The translations under genes and the position numbers were made by a program. The notes below the pieces were generated by a model, which worked only from the letters and a program-made list of their open reading frames with translations, did no database searches and was not told the origin of the DNA. Shown piece after piece: positions 37,244 to 46,741 of a DNA stretch of 64,000 nucleotides. Where the stretch lies: NCBI RefSeq assembly GCF_000820515.1, contig NZ_JXDG01000037.1, forward strand, positions 1 through 64,000, in the 5' to 3' direction. Within the stretch, counting starts at the first letter, position 1. Each line of letters starts with the position of its first letter. Source of the DNA: Pseudomonas batumici. Lineage in GTDB: Bacteria; Pseudomonadota; Gammaproteobacteria; Pseudomonadales; Pseudomonadaceae.

Positions 37244-37954
37244 TTATCGAAAGGTGATCAGCTCCGGGGCCTTCAGCAGTTGCAGGTGCGCTTGACTGTT
37301 GAAGGAAGCCAGGGCCACCTCGCGACCGCGAAACTTGAGCAGGTTGAGCGAGGTGTTGACGATCTGCCAGTTCAGCTCGAAGGCTTCCCTGGGCGGAATT
37401 CGGGTGATCAGGTGGAGCAGGGCGGTGATGGTCCCGCCGGAGGTGAACACCGCGATTTTCTCGCGATTGTCCGCCTGTTCGAGAATGCGCTGCAGCCCGC
37501 CCTCGACCCGGGCGACGAAGCCCTGCCAGCTTTCCAGCTCCGGGGTGTCATGGCGGCCGTCGAGCCAGCGCTCGATGATCAGGGCGAAGAGGCGCTGGAA
37601 CTCGCCACGGTTTTGCGCGGCGTTGCGCAGGATGTGCAGTGCCTCGGGTTCTTCCGGCAGCAAGCCGGGCAACAGTGCGTGGATGATCGCGTCGGCGTCG
37701 AATTCGTTGAAGGCCGAATCGGTCTCGAGCAGAGGAACCGACAGGCCGGCGGCGCTGCACTGCTGCAGGGCGGTAAGCGCGGTATGTTGCTGGCGGCGCA
37801 GGTCGCCGGCCAGGCAGCGGTCGAAGCTCAGGCCCAGGTCGGCCAGGTGCTGGCCCAGGACTTCGGCCTGACGAATGCCGATCGGCGACAGCACGTCGTA
37901 GTCGTCCGCACCGAAGGAGGCCTGGCCATGTCGAATCAGATAGATGCTGCCCAC
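37244..37954 (-). CDS. Histidine phosphatase family protein
   Basis: A 236-residue phosphoglycerate-mutase-like enzyme. The N-terminal LIRHGQASFG motif holds the phosphorylated His, and VFTSGGTITALLHL carries the C-terminal active-site region. It would remove phosphate from a small molecule or protein; the substrate is unknown. GTG 37954 gives the conserved GSIYLIRHGQ start; the frame extends to 38017 without support. In this genus it is often grouped with SCP2, APH-like and SDR genes, as here, and could act on the phosphorylated product of the neighbouring kinase-like protein. Confidence 0.85.
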   Translation of the reverse strand: MGSIYLIRHGQASFGADDYDVLSPIGIRQAEVLGQHLADLGLSFDRCLAGDLRRQQHTALTALQQCSAAGLSVPLLETDSAFNEFDADAIIHALLPGLLPEEPEALHILRNAAQNRGEFQRLFALIIERWLDGRHDTPELESWQGFVARVEGGLQRILEQADNREKIAVFTSGGTITALLHLITRIPPREAFELNWQIVNTSLNLLKFRGREVALASFNSQAHLQLLKAPELITFR

Positions 37955-38162
37955 GTCCGCGTCGTCCCGGTACGTTGAAGGTCTGGCGAGGTTATGAGGA
38001 TGCCGGAAGCCTGTCAATCAAAAAACATACGCTCGTTTGAAATGTTTGTTAGAGACACAATTCAAGCCGTGCCATAACTGGTCGCAGCACCGTCCCGACG
38101 GTATGCTTGAAGTGTCGTGAGCCCCCACAGCCGGGGGTCGCCTGGTTTTGTAAGGAGTCACC

Positions 38163-39185
38163 GTGGAGTTTCTTGCCGAGTACGCCAGCTTTCTGGCGAA
38201 AACCGTCACCCTCGTCATTGCGATCGTCGTGGTCCTGGTGACCGCTGCCTCGCTGCGCAGCAAAGGTCGGCGCAGGTCCGCGGGGCAGCTGCAGGTCAGC
38301 AAACTCAACGACTTCTACAAGGGCCTGCGTGAGCGCCTGGAGCAGAACCTGCTGGACAAGGACCAGCTCAAGACCCTGCGCAAGCAGCAGGCCAAGAGCG
38401 AGAAAAAACACAAGAAGCAGCACGAGAGCAAGTCGCGGGTGTTCGTGCTGGATTTCGATGGCGATATCAAGGCTTCGGCCACCGAAAGCCTGCGCCACGA
38501 GATCACCGCGCTGCTCAGCCTGGCAACGCCCCGGGACGAGGTGGTGCTGCGCCTGGAAAGCGGCGGCGGCATGGTCCACAGCTACGGCCTGGCTTCGTCG
38601 CAACTGGCGCGTATCCGTCAGGCCGGCGTACCGTTGACCGTGTGCATCGACAAGGTGGCGGCCAGTGGTGGCTACATGATGGCGTGCATTGGCGACAAGA
38701 TCATCAGCGCGCCCTTTGCCTTCCTCGGCTCCATCGGCGTGGTGGCGCAGTTGCCCAATGTCAACAAGTTGTTGAAGAAGCATGATATCGATTTCGAAGT
38801 GCTGACCGCCGGCGAGTACAAGCGGACCTTGACCGTCTTCGGCGAAAACACCGAGAAGGGCCGTGAGAAGTTTCAGCAGGATCTGGACATCACCCATCAT
38901 TTGTTCAAGAACTTTGTCTCGCAGTATCGCCCGCAACTGGCCATCGATGAAGTCGCCACCGGCGAAGTCTGGCTGGGTGTCGCCGCCCTGGACAAACAGT
39001 TGGTGGACGAACTGAAGACCAGCGACGAATACCTCGCCGAGCGTGCCAAGCAGGCCGAGTTGTTCCACCTGCACTATGCTGAACGCAAAAGCCTGCAAGA
39101 GCGTGTCGGCCTGGCTGCCAGCAGCTCGCTGGACCGGGTGCTGCTCAATTGGTGGAGTCGTTTGACCCAGCAGCGTTTCTGGTAA
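38163..39185 (+). CDS. sohB: Inner membrane protease SohB (S49 family)
   Basis: A 340-residue membrane-bound serine peptidase. An N-terminal membrane helix (about 13-30) is followed by a charged linker (RKQQAKSEKKHKKQHESK) and the S49 domain. The nucleophile Ser168 lies in KVAASGGYMMA, and the Lys of the dyad is in the downstream region (AGEYKRTLTVF). It is related to signal peptide peptidase A. GTG 38163 has a perfect ribosome site (AAGGAG). It is divergent from the histidine phosphatase gene. Confidence 0.93.
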   Translation: MEFLAEYASFLAKTVTLVIAIVVVLVTAASLRSKGRRRSAGQLQVSKLNDFYKGLRERLEQNLLDKDQLKTLRKQQAKSEKKHKKQHESKSRVFVLDFDGDIKASATESLRHEITALLSLATPRDEVVLRLESGGGMVHSYGLASSQLARIRQAGVPLTVCIDKVAASGGYMMACIGDKIISAPFAFLGSIGVVAQLPNVNKLLKKHDIDFEVLTAGEYKRTLTVFGENTEKGREKFQQDLDITHHLFKNFVSQYRPQLAIDEVATGEVWLGVAALDKQLVDELKTSDEYLAERAKQAELFHLHYAERKSLQERVGLAASSSLDRVLLNWWSRLTQQRFW

Positions 39186-39311
39186 CGCCCTGTGCTAATG
39201 GCTTCTGTCGATGTTCACCGATGGAAGCCTTCCTGTCAGCTATAAATACGCCCCTCTCTTGCCAAGTGATCAATACGCTGGAGCCTTTAATGGATATCCA
39301 GGTTGATTGCC

Positions 39312-42300
39312 ATGGAAGAAGCAAAAGTCATTGAGCAAGTCTCGGCACCTGCCGAGGCAGGCATTCATTTCAATACGGTCAAAGAGAAAATTCCCGCTTG
39401 GTTCTACCGGGCCGCTCCGGAAATACGCCTGTCATTTCGTGAACATCTGTTGGCGCTGGAAATATCGAGGCACGAAGTTCGACAGATCATGGCGCGTTTC
39501 CAGAATATTGATGGGTTCTGCACGCCACTTCTGGTCCAGGCGCTGGAAAGACAGATCAACGGCGACCCGAAATTGCAAAGTGCCCGGTTTGTCAGGGTCG
39601 ATGCAACTTATCTGTCCAGTATCTTCGAGGACAAACTCTATACCTTCGTCCACAGCCAAACGCTGCTGGAGGCGGCCTTGCAGAACTTCGAGGCCGGCGA
39701 GACCGAGCGGGGGGCGCTGGCAGGCAAGGCCGCTGTCCAGTTTCCCGGTGGCGCTCCGGGCACCAACGTCTCGCTTGCACCGGAAGACTTTGCCTGGGCT
39801 TGTCGAACGCTGGACTTGGGGGCCTTGTATCAGGCGCATATCGACAGTGTTTTCAATCCTCCCGATCCGTCGCCGGCCAGCGGCGCTTTGTCGGTAAGGC
39901 AGCACTTTGCCGAGTATGACAAACAGACACTGGCGGTGACTGCCGACATTGCCTACATGAAGGGGGATATCGCACCGGCGACCTATGATTTACTCCTGTC
40001 GCTGGTCGAGGGCGAAACAGAATTGAGGCTCGCTGGAAAACGGGTTCATTGCAGTCGAATGAAGATGTTCGCTATCGAATTGAGCGGTTGGGTGGTCATT
40101 GGCGCGGGGCTGTCGGACACTACGGAGTTGCCCTGCGTTGCTTATATTCCGGATGATCCCCGCGATCCTTTGAAACGGTACCGCAGCTTTGTCCATTTCG
40201 AACATGATCTGACCCTGAAGCTTCGAGACCCGTCTTACCAGAAGTTCTTCAGCCGCTTTGTTCCCGAAGAACAGCGGTTGCGGTTTTTTCGTACCCTGAA
40301 TGCCCACTTGCTGCTTCTGGATCGAGAATGGCCGCCCGTACCGGCGATCGCTCGATATATCCCGTTAAGCGAAGTGCCCGTCAGTGGCGACCTGTTCGAA
40401 AGTTTCCAGCAGCAACGCTACCGCCAGATCAAGGCGCACGCGCGGCAACTGGCCGTACCCACGGCCGACGTCGACGCCCGGGTGCGCCAGGCGCGTCTGG
40501 ACGCTTATCGCGAGGCCGGGCTGAACCTGTTGGCGTTGGCCATTTCGTTCGTACCGGTGATCGGCGAGATCATCCTGGCGGCGGCCGTGGTGAATATGGT
40601 CGTGGAGGTCTATGACGGATTCGCGGCTTGGCAACTCGGGGACAAACGCGAGGCCCTCGGTTATCTGCTGGGTGTGGCTGAGGACATCGCCCTGTTGGCG
40701 GCCGGGGCCGTGGTGGTGAAGGGCGGCAAGGCACTGTTCAAGACTCGGTCCCCGACTTCAGTCGACGCCTTGATTCCCGTTGAAGGGCCAAGAGGCCAGC
40801 GCCGCTTGTGGAAGGCCGATCTTGCCCCCTATGAGCGTGAGATCCGTCTGCCCGAGGATCTCCAGGCCAATGAGGTGGGGCTTTATCCGTTTCAGGGCAA
40901 CCTCTATCTGCCGCTGTCAGGGAAGGTGTATGCCGTGAGGTATGACAGCGCGCGCCTGCAATGGCGGATTGAGCACCCGGGAGGCGAAGCGTTTCACGCC
41001 GTGCCGCTCAGATTCAACCGCACGGGTGTCTGGCAAACGATTTACGAGCGAGTCGCGGACTGGCACGTGGAGCAATTGTTCCGACGCCTCGGCGAATCCA
41101 TCGCCGGACTCAGCGAGCCGTTGCGATTGCAGATCCGTCAGTTGTGTTCCGCCCAGGAGAATGTGTTGCGCAAAGCCCTGGCGGACAATCAGCCGGCGCC
41201 CGCGCTGCTGCTCGATACGATCAAGCGCTTCAGGATCGACCAGGCCATCAGCGATTTTATCGGCGAGGTACCCAGCGCCCTATCGAGAACGGTGGAGCAG
41301 GGCGATCTGCGCTTGCGGGTGCTGACGTCGCTGCCCGACTGGCCGGAAAACCGGGTGGTCCAGGTGCTCAATGGTTTGGGTGAAGTCATGGAGGAGTACG
41401 GTCGGCGCACTTCCGAACAGTTCTCCTCGTTTCAGATCATCGAGTCACAGCTCAAGAGTGGCGACCTGCTCAAGTCGACGCTGAACATGTTGAGCGAGTC
41501 TGAGCGCCACACGCTGCTCGGTGCTGAGCTGGCGGACAATGAGGTGCGTACCCGGGTACTGAGCCAGCGCCTCAGGCAATGGGCCGCACAGCGAAGGCAA
41601 TGGCTGTTCGAGGAGTTGTATACGGCGAGCGAGAAAACCCACGACGCCAGGGTCAATCGTATTCTCGGGGTGTTCCCCGGCTTGCCGGGAAGTGTTGCCC
41701 GGGAGTTGATCGCCCATGCGCGCAGCGCCGAACTCGCGCTCTTGGGCGAGCGGGTGCCGCTACGGTTCTCGGAGGAAATCCGCTGGTACCTCAAGCGGTT
41801 GCAGCTTCACCGGGTGTGCGAGAGCTGGTATTTGCTGGCCCCGCGATACGCCCAGGCCGACCGTCTCGCGCTGCATACGCTTGAGCAATTACCGGGCTGG
41901 CCGGCCAAGGGGCTGCGGATTGAGTTGCGCGAACAGCGCTTTACCAGCGAGGCACTTGAAACGGCGGGGGATCCGGATATCGCCACGCCCCGGGTGATTC
42001 TCAAGGTCGGTCGACAGTACAACGCCTTCGATCACTCGGGGGCGCTCCTGGGACGGGCGGATAATATTTTCGACGCGATGGTTCATGCCCTGCCTGAGCC
42101 TGATCGCGTTGCCCTTGGATTCAGCGGCTCGGAACGAGGCGCTTGGCTGAAAGAACAGATTGTCGGTCAGATTGCCCGAGATCCTTATACCGCCCAGGAT
42201 ACGCTTGGCCTGTCCCCTTTCAGTCGTTGGTTCAGGCCGCCCATGCGCCTGGCTTCGGGACGTATCGGCTACCCGATGAGCGATGATGGCAGGGTTCTGG

Positions 42301-44165
42301 GGTATTCCGAGCATTTGAGCGCTCGTGTGCGTGACCTGTATCCGGGATTCTCCTCGGAGGAGGTGGGTCGTTTTCTCAGTTCGCTCCATCTGCCCGAGTC
42401 TGCCTGCCTGGTGGAACTCGAGCGCCTGCGGGAGGAGTATGAAACGTTGTTCACCACGCTGGATGGATGGGTGCAACGCCAGACCTGGAGGCGTGTGCGG
42501 GGAACCTTGCAAGTCGCTTCCGTAGCGCCCGACAACAAGCAGCGGGTGGCCGATGCGATCCTGGCCTGCTGGAGAAAGCAGTCCAACCGCAATCTGCTGG
42601 GTGGGCAGTACTTCTATGAACTGGACCTGTTGGGCATGCGGGTCGGGGACTTGCCGGCGATCAGTGCCGACTTCAGTCATGTGGGCTTTCTGTTCATGAA
42701 TGATATGGCCGTTGCCAGCAGCGAAGTGTCGTTTTTGTCCTGCTTCAGGCAGTTGCGCTGGTTGTCCATGGGCTTCAACCATCTGAGCAGCCTGCCGGTG
42801 GAGTTGGAGCAGATGTCCGAACTGGTCCATCTGCACTTGCCAGACAACCAGATTGTGTTGAACGCCCAGGCGTCGGGTGTATTGTCCCGCCTGACCCGAC
42901 TGAAATTTCTGAACCTTTCGCATAACCCTTTGCACCAGCCCCCCGATGTCAGCCAGATGAGCGAGCTGGAGAACCTGGTGCTGCGTCATGCACAGCTGGA
43001 TCGCTGGCCTGTCGGTCTGTCGGGGTTGCGCAACTTGCAGTGTGTGGACCTGCGCAACAATCGGATTTCGGTGATCCCCGAGGCGGTTTACGCAGGTCCC
43101 ACCGCCATCAACCGGGTTACCCACCTCTACGACAATCCGGCGCTTTCGGCCACGGGCATGCAGCGGTTGCAGCGTTACGAGCGCGAAACCGGTATCAATT
43201 TCGGCATCGATACCCCGGGTCGGCGGCGCGCCCATGCCCTGCGTCGAACCCCGTCGCTTTGCGAGTGCGACCACTGGCTGGGGGGCGTATCGGCCGAGCA
43301 GAAGGTCCTGAAAGAACAGCAATGGCAGTTGCTGCATCGGCAGCAAGGCTCCGCGGATTTTTTCAAGCTGCTGGCGGATCTGACGGTCAGCGCCGAATAT
43401 CGCGAGGCGCCCCGGGATTTGAGCCTGCGGGTCTGGCAGGTCGTGGATGCGGTCAGTCAATACAGTGAGCTGCGCGATGAGCTGTTTGTCTCGGCGTCCC
43501 ATCCGCAGACCTGCTCCGATGGCGCGGAGCTGATCTTCAGCGACATGGAGGTCAGGGTCCTGGTGCATCAGGCGAGGGCAAGGGCCGCGGGCACCCCGGC
43601 CGCTACCGAACTGAATCTGCTGAAGCTGACCCGGGGATTGTGGCGCCTGGATGAGGTCGAGCGCCTGGCTCAGGTGGATATCGAGGCGCGGCTGAGGTTG
43701 CCCGGCACGCCACGGGTCGACCCGGTGGAGGTGAGGCTGGCCTACCGCATAGGCCTGACGGAGCGACTTCGCTTGCCGGGCCAACCCAAGCACATGACAT
43801 TTACCGAATTGGCCCGGGTGACGGAGCAACAGCTGGACGCGGCCCATGCCAAGGTACTGGCCCGGGAACGGACCCCGGCGTATGCGCGGGCGTTGGCCGA
43901 TCGCGAGTTCTGGGCCAGCTACCTGAAGGAGAATCACCCGTCGCGATTCAAGGCTATCGATGAGCAATACCAAGCCACCCTATCGGTGCTGGACTCCCAG
44001 CGTACGAGCCGTCGCGACCCCCTTTGGCATGAGTTCGTCGATATCGAACTGGAGGCACAGATGGGTGATCAACTCAGGGCTTGGCGGGAGGCCCAGGCGA
44101 GGGAGACGCTGGCGTTGACCGAAGAGGTGCTGGAGAGAATCCCGGAGGCGGAACTGGACGCTTGA
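39312..44165 (+). CDS. Giant LRR/NEL-type E3 ubiquitin ligase effector with dermonecrotic-toxin-like N-terminus
   Basis: A 1,617-residue protein. The long N-terminal region (to about 600) resembles the DUF6543 'dermonecrotic toxin' domain of Pseudomonas proteins and contains a hydrophobic segment (about 405-475, NLLALAISFVPVIGEIILAAAVV). Leucine-rich repeats span about 1145-1260 (LRWLSMGFNHLSSLPVEL, LKFLNLSHNPL, LQCVDLRNNRISVIP). The C-terminal ~350 residues fit the NEL domain of bacterial E3 ligases such as IpaH, SspH and SlrP: the catalytic CxD motif is Cys1401-Ser-Asp1403 (TCSDGAEL). Such proteins ubiquitinate host proteins after delivery into eukaryotic cells. No signal peptide and no secretion system is seen nearby. 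ATG 39312 is chosen over a TTG at 39303. A perfect hairpin terminates it. Confidence 0.88.
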   Translation: MEEAKVIEQVSAPAEAGIHFNTVKEKIPAWFYRAAPEIRLSFREHLLALEISRHEVRQIMARFQNIDGFCTPLLVQALERQINGDPKLQSARFVRVDATYLSSIFEDKLYTFVHSQTLLEAALQNFEAGETERGALAGKAAVQFPGGAPGTNVSLAPEDFAWACRTLDLGALYQAHIDSVFNPPDPSPASGALSVRQHFAEYDKQTLAVTADIAYMKGDIAPATYDLLLSLVEGETELRLAGKRVHCSRMKMFAIELSGWVVIGAGLSDTTELPCVAYIPDDPRDPLKRYRSFVHFEHDLTLKLRDPSYQKFFSRFVPEEQRLRFFRTLNAHLLLLDREWPPVPAIARYIPLSEVPVSGDLFESFQQQRYRQIKAHARQLAVPTADVDARVRQARLDAYREAGLNLLALAISFVPVIGEIILAAAVVNMVVEVYDGFAAWQLGDKREALGYLLGVAEDIALLAAGAVVVKGGKALFKTRSPTSVDALIPVEGPRGQRRLWKADLAPYEREIRLPEDLQANEVGLYPFQGNLYLPLSGKVYAVRYDSARLQWRIEHPGGEAFHAVPLRFNRTGVWQTIYERVADWHVEQLFRRLGESIAGLSEPLRLQIRQLCSAQENVLRKALADNQPAPALLLDTIKRFRIDQAISDFIGEVPSALSRTVEQGDLRLRVLTSLPDWPENRVVQVLNGLGEVMEEYGRRTSEQFSSFQIIESQLKSGDLLKSTLNMLSESERHTLLGAELADNEVRTRVLSQRLRQWAAQRRQWLFEELYTASEKTHDARVNRILGVFPGLPGSVARELIAHARSAELALLGERVPLRFSEEIRWYLKRLQLHRVCESWYLLAPRYAQADRLALHTLEQLPGWPAKGLRIELREQRFTSEALETAGDPDIATPRVILKVGRQYNAFDHSGALLGRADNIFDAMVHALPEPDRVALGFSGSERGAWLKEQIVGQIARDPYTAQDTLGLSPFSRWFRPPMRLASGRIGYPMSDDGRVLGYSEHLSARVRDLYPGFSSEEVGRFLSSLHLPESACLVELERLREEYETLFTTLDGWVQRQTWRRVRGTLQVASVAPDNKQRVADAILACWRKQSNRNLLGGQYFYELDLLGMRVGDLPAISADFSHVGFLFMNDMAVASSEVSFLSCFRQLRWLSMGFNHLSSLPVELEQMSELVHLHLPDNQIVLNAQASGVLSRLTRLKFLNLSHNPLHQPPDVSQMSELENLVLRHAQLDRWPVGLSGLRNLQCVDLRNNRISVIPEAVYAGPTAINRVTHLYDNPALSATGMQRLQRYERETGINFGIDTPGRRRAHALRRTPSLCECDHWLGGVSAEQKVLKEQQWQLLHRQQGSADFFKLLADLTVSAEYREAPRDLSLRVWQVVDAVSQYSELRDELFVSASHPQTCSDGAELIFSDMEVRVLVHQARARAAGTPAATELNLLKLTRGLWRLDEVERLAQVDIEARLRLPGTPRVDPVEVRLAYRIGLTERLRLPGQPKHMTFTELARVTEQQLDAAHAKVLARERTPAYARALADREFWASYLKENHPSRFKAIDEQYQATLSVLDSQRTSRRDPLWHEFVDIELEAQMGDQLRAWREAQARETLALTEEVLERIPEAELDA

Positions 44166-44168
44166 AGC

Positions 44169-44199
44169 CCGGCCCGGGCGCTTGATGCACCCGGGCCGG
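44169..44199. terminator. Perfect GC-rich hairpin between convergent genes
   Basis: CCGGCCCGGG (44169-44178) and CCCGGGCCGG (44190-44199) form a perfect 10-bp stem with an 11-nt loop, starting 4 bases after the effector stop and 7 bases before the DUF934 stop. It has no T-run but is symmetrical, so it can act on both strands. Confidence 0.6.
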
Positions 44200-44205
44200 A
44201 CAGTT

Positions 44206-44700
44206 TCAGCGGCGACGGAACAGCGGCAGCGGTTCGTCGGTGGCGGCCTGGTAGGTCACCGAGAAGTCCTTGAGGCTTTCGAGGGCTTCGTACGGGTCCT
44301 TGTCCGCACGCAGGGCGTAGGCATCGAAACCGCAGCGGTGCATATAGAACAGCTGGTCGCGCAGCACGTCGCCAATCGCCCGCAGTTCGTTCTTGTAGCC
44401 ATAGCGGTCACGCAACAGGCGGGCGTTGGAGTAGCTGCGACCGTCGGTGAAGGCCGGGAAGTTCAGGGCGATGACCTGGAAGTGTTGCACGTCATCGCCG
44501 ATTTCCTCGGCTTCTTCATCGGCGTCCAGCCAGACGCCCAGTCCGCCGTCACGGACCTTGAGGGCATGGCCGTGGTCGCGCCACAAGGCCAACGGCACGA
44601 TCAGGTCGTCGCAGTTGGAGATACCGTCGAAGGACGCGTCCTTGGGCAGCAGATGCCAGGTTTCGTCGATGACGGCATTGTTCTTAATGATTCGCTGCAT
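44206..44700 (-). CDS. DUF934 protein, partner of sulfite reductase
   Basis: A 164-residue DUF934 protein (MQRIIKNNAVIDETW start, then FPAFTDGRSYSNARLLRDRYGYKNELRAIGD, the conserved core). Members are almost always encoded directly after cysI in Pseudomonas and relatives and are annotated as possible oxidoreductases for sulfite reduction. It overlaps the cysI end by 17 bp, so the genes are co-translated. Biochemical role is not established. Confidence 0.9.
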   Translation of the reverse strand: MQRIIKNNAVIDETWHLLPKDASFDGISNCDDLIVPLALWRDHGHALKVRDGGLGVWLDADEEAEEIGDDVQHFQVIALNFPAFTDGRSYSNARLLRDRYGYKNELRAIGDVLRDQLFYMHRCGFDAYALRADKDPYEALESLKDFSVTYQAATDEPLPLFRRR

Positions 44701-46342
44701 AGACGCGCTCCTTGAAGGGGTCGATACCGATACGCTGGTAAGTGTCGATGAAGCGTTCGTCTTCGGTACGTTTTTCCACGTAGACGTCGATCAGTTTCTC
44801 GATCACGTCGGGCATGTCGTCCTGGGCGAAGGAAGGGCCGAGGATCTTGCCCAGGCTGGCGTCACGGCTGGCGCTGCCGCCGAGGGACACCTGGTAGAAC
44901 TCTTCGCCTTTCTTGTCCACCCCGAGAATGCCGATGTGGCCCACATGGTGGTGGCCGCAGGCGTTCATGCAGCCGGAAATGTTCAGGTCCAGCTCGCCGA
45001 TGTCGAACAGGTAGTCCAGGTCGTCGAAACGGCGCTGGATGGCCTCGGCGATGGGGATCGACTTGGCGTTCGCCAGGGAGCAGAAGTCACCGCCCGGGCA
45101 GCAGATGATGTCGGTCAGCAAGCCGATGTTCGGCGTGGCGAAGCCGTGCTCGCGCAGTTCACCCCAGAGGGCGAACAGTTGGCTCTGCTCCACGTCGGCG
45201 AGAATGATGTTCTGCTCGTGGGAGGTGCGCAGTTGGCCGAAGCTGTAGCGGTCGGCCAGGTCGGCGATGGCGTCGAACTGCTTGTCGGTCACGTCGCCCG
45301 GCGCTACGCCGGTGGGCTTGAGGGACAAGGTGACGGCCACATAGCCGGCTTTCTTGTGGGCCAGGGTGTTGCGGATGCGCCAGCGGGCGAAACCCGGGTG
45401 CTGCTGGTCCAGTTCAGCCAGTTCGGCGACCTGGTTGTCCAGGGTCTTGTAATCCGGATCGACGAAATGCTTGGCGACGCGATGGACTTCGGCCTCGGTG
45501 AGGGTGGTCTGGCCGCCGCGCAGATGGACCATTTCCGCTTCGACTTTCTCGGCGAAGACTTCCGGGGTCAAGGCCTTGACCAGGATCTTGATCCGCGCCT
45601 TGTACTTGTTGTCGCGACGACCGTAGCGGTTGTAGACCCGCAGGATGGCGTCGAGATAGCTCAACAGGTCCTGCCACGGCAGGAATTCGTTGATAAAGGC
45701 ACCGACCACCGGGGTACGCCCCAGGCCGCCACCCACCAGGACCCGGAAACCCAGTTCGCCGGCGGCGTTATGCACGGGCTCCAGGCCGATGTCGTGGACT
45801 TCGATGGCTGCGCGGTCCGAGGTCGAGCCGTTGATGGCGATCTTGAACTTGCGCGGCAGGTAGGCGAATTCCGGGTGGAAGGTGGTCCACTGGCGGACGA
45901 TCTCGCACCACGGGCGCGGGTCGACCAGCTCGTCGGCGGCGACACCGGCGAACTGGTCGGTGGTGACGTTGCGCAGGCAGTTGCCGCTGGTCTGGATCGC
46001 GTGCATCTGCACGGTGGCCAGTTCGGCGAGGATCTCGGGCACGTCTTCCAGCGCCGGCCAGTTGAACTGCACGTTCTGCCGGGTGCTGACGTGGGCGTAG
46101 CCCTTGTCGTAGTCGCGGGCGATCCGCGCCATCATTCGCGCCTGGCGCGAAGTCAGTTGGCCATAAGGCACGGCAACCCGCAGCATCGGGGCGAAACGCT
46201 GCACATACAGGCCATTTTGCAGGCGCAGAGGGCGGAACTCTTCTTCGCTCAGCTCACCTGCCAGGTAGCGTCGGGTCTGATCACGGAACTGCTTGACGCG
46301 GTCCTCGATGATCCGCTGATCGTACTCGTCGTATACGTACAT
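44684..46342 (-). CDS. cysI: Sulfite/nitrite reductase hemoprotein, CysI
   Basis: A 552-residue siroheme and [4Fe-4S] enzyme that reduces sulfite to sulfide in cysteine synthesis. The cluster ligands are visible as CPGGDFC (C-x5-C) and CMNAC (C-x3-C), with SGCMNACGHHHVG typical of this family; the N-terminal ferredoxin-like repeats (QNGLYVQRFAPMLRVAVPYG and STRQNVQFNWP) bind siroheme. ATG 46342 is chosen because of the AGGA at the correct distance and because homologues begin MYVYDEYDQ; an upstream ATG at 46366 is weaker. No cysJ is adjacent; ferredoxin or another donor probably serves it. Confidence 0.95.
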   Translation of the reverse strand: MYVYDEYDQRIIEDRVKQFRDQTRRYLAGELSEEEFRPLRLQNGLYVQRFAPMLRVAVPYGQLTSRQARMMARIARDYDKGYAHVSTRQNVQFNWPALEDVPEILAELATVQMHAIQTSGNCLRNVTTDQFAGVAADELVDPRPWCEIVRQWTTFHPEFAYLPRKFKIAINGSTSDRAAIEVHDIGLEPVHNAAGELGFRVLVGGGLGRTPVVGAFINEFLPWQDLLSYLDAILRVYNRYGRRDNKYKARIKILVKALTPEVFAEKVEAEMVHLRGGQTTLTEAEVHRVAKHFVDPDYKTLDNQVAELAELDQQHPGFARWRIRNTLAHKKAGYVAVTLSLKPTGVAPGDVTDKQFDAIADLADRYSFGQLRTSHEQNIILADVEQSQLFALWGELREHGFATPNIGLLTDIICCPGGDFCSLANAKSIPIAEAIQRRFDDLDYLFDIGELDLNISGCMNACGHHHVGHIGILGVDKKGEEFYQVSLGGSASRDASLGKILGPSFAQDDMPDVIEKLIDVYVEKRTEDERFIDTYQRIGIDPFKERVYAANH

Positions 46343-46618
46343 ATAGATCCTGTTCTCAGGCTTCATAAATACCCCGGGGGCCCAGGCACCCGGCGTATCT
46401 CAACAATTCTGCGCGCACGGCCGCGCACTCCATGATGGAGCCGGCGCACGATAGCAGTTTGCAGATATGCGTAAAAGTGATGTTTGAGTATATGCACAGA
46501 ACCAAAACGACTAACGTACGTCGGCCAGCCATACCCACGTTTGTGGTGCGGGCAAATCTCTACTTAACTATCAGCGAGTTTGCAGCAATCACCGATAAAA
46601 CCGACAAGAGGCGATGCG
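46343..46618. other. Intergenic region between cysI and the small membrane gene
   Basis: About 276 bp. It contains the divergent promoter of cysI and, on the plus strand, AT-richer DNA before the 37-residue gene. No other gene seen. Confidence 0.4.
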
Positions 46619-46732
46619 ATGAGCAATCCAGTCAAAGCAAGGAAAAGCGACAGCACGGTCGATGCCTGGGCGATCCTGTTCCTGATCATCCTGGTGGTAG
46701 CCACGGCGGTGTTCTGGGTCAGCCACAAGTAA
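46619..46732 (+). CDS. Small membrane peptide (37 residues)
   Basis: A 37-codon gene encoding a charged N-terminus (MSNPVKARKSDSTVDAW) and one membrane helix (AILFLIILVVATAVFW), ending VSHK. The AAGAGG ribosome site at 46606-46611 is 7 bases before the ATG. The layout (short basic cytoplasmic tail, single helix) is typical of small single-pass proteins. It has no recognised family name. REP hairpins follow. Confidence 0.65.
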   Translation: MSNPVKARKSDSTVDAWAILFLIILVVATAVFWVSHK

Positions 46733-46741
46733 GGCGGCATC

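Noticed and set aside
41889..43973. Minus-strand frame of 694 residues inside the effector gene
   Set aside because: Antisense shadow of the LRR/NEL coding region; composition rich in Gln, His and Arg.
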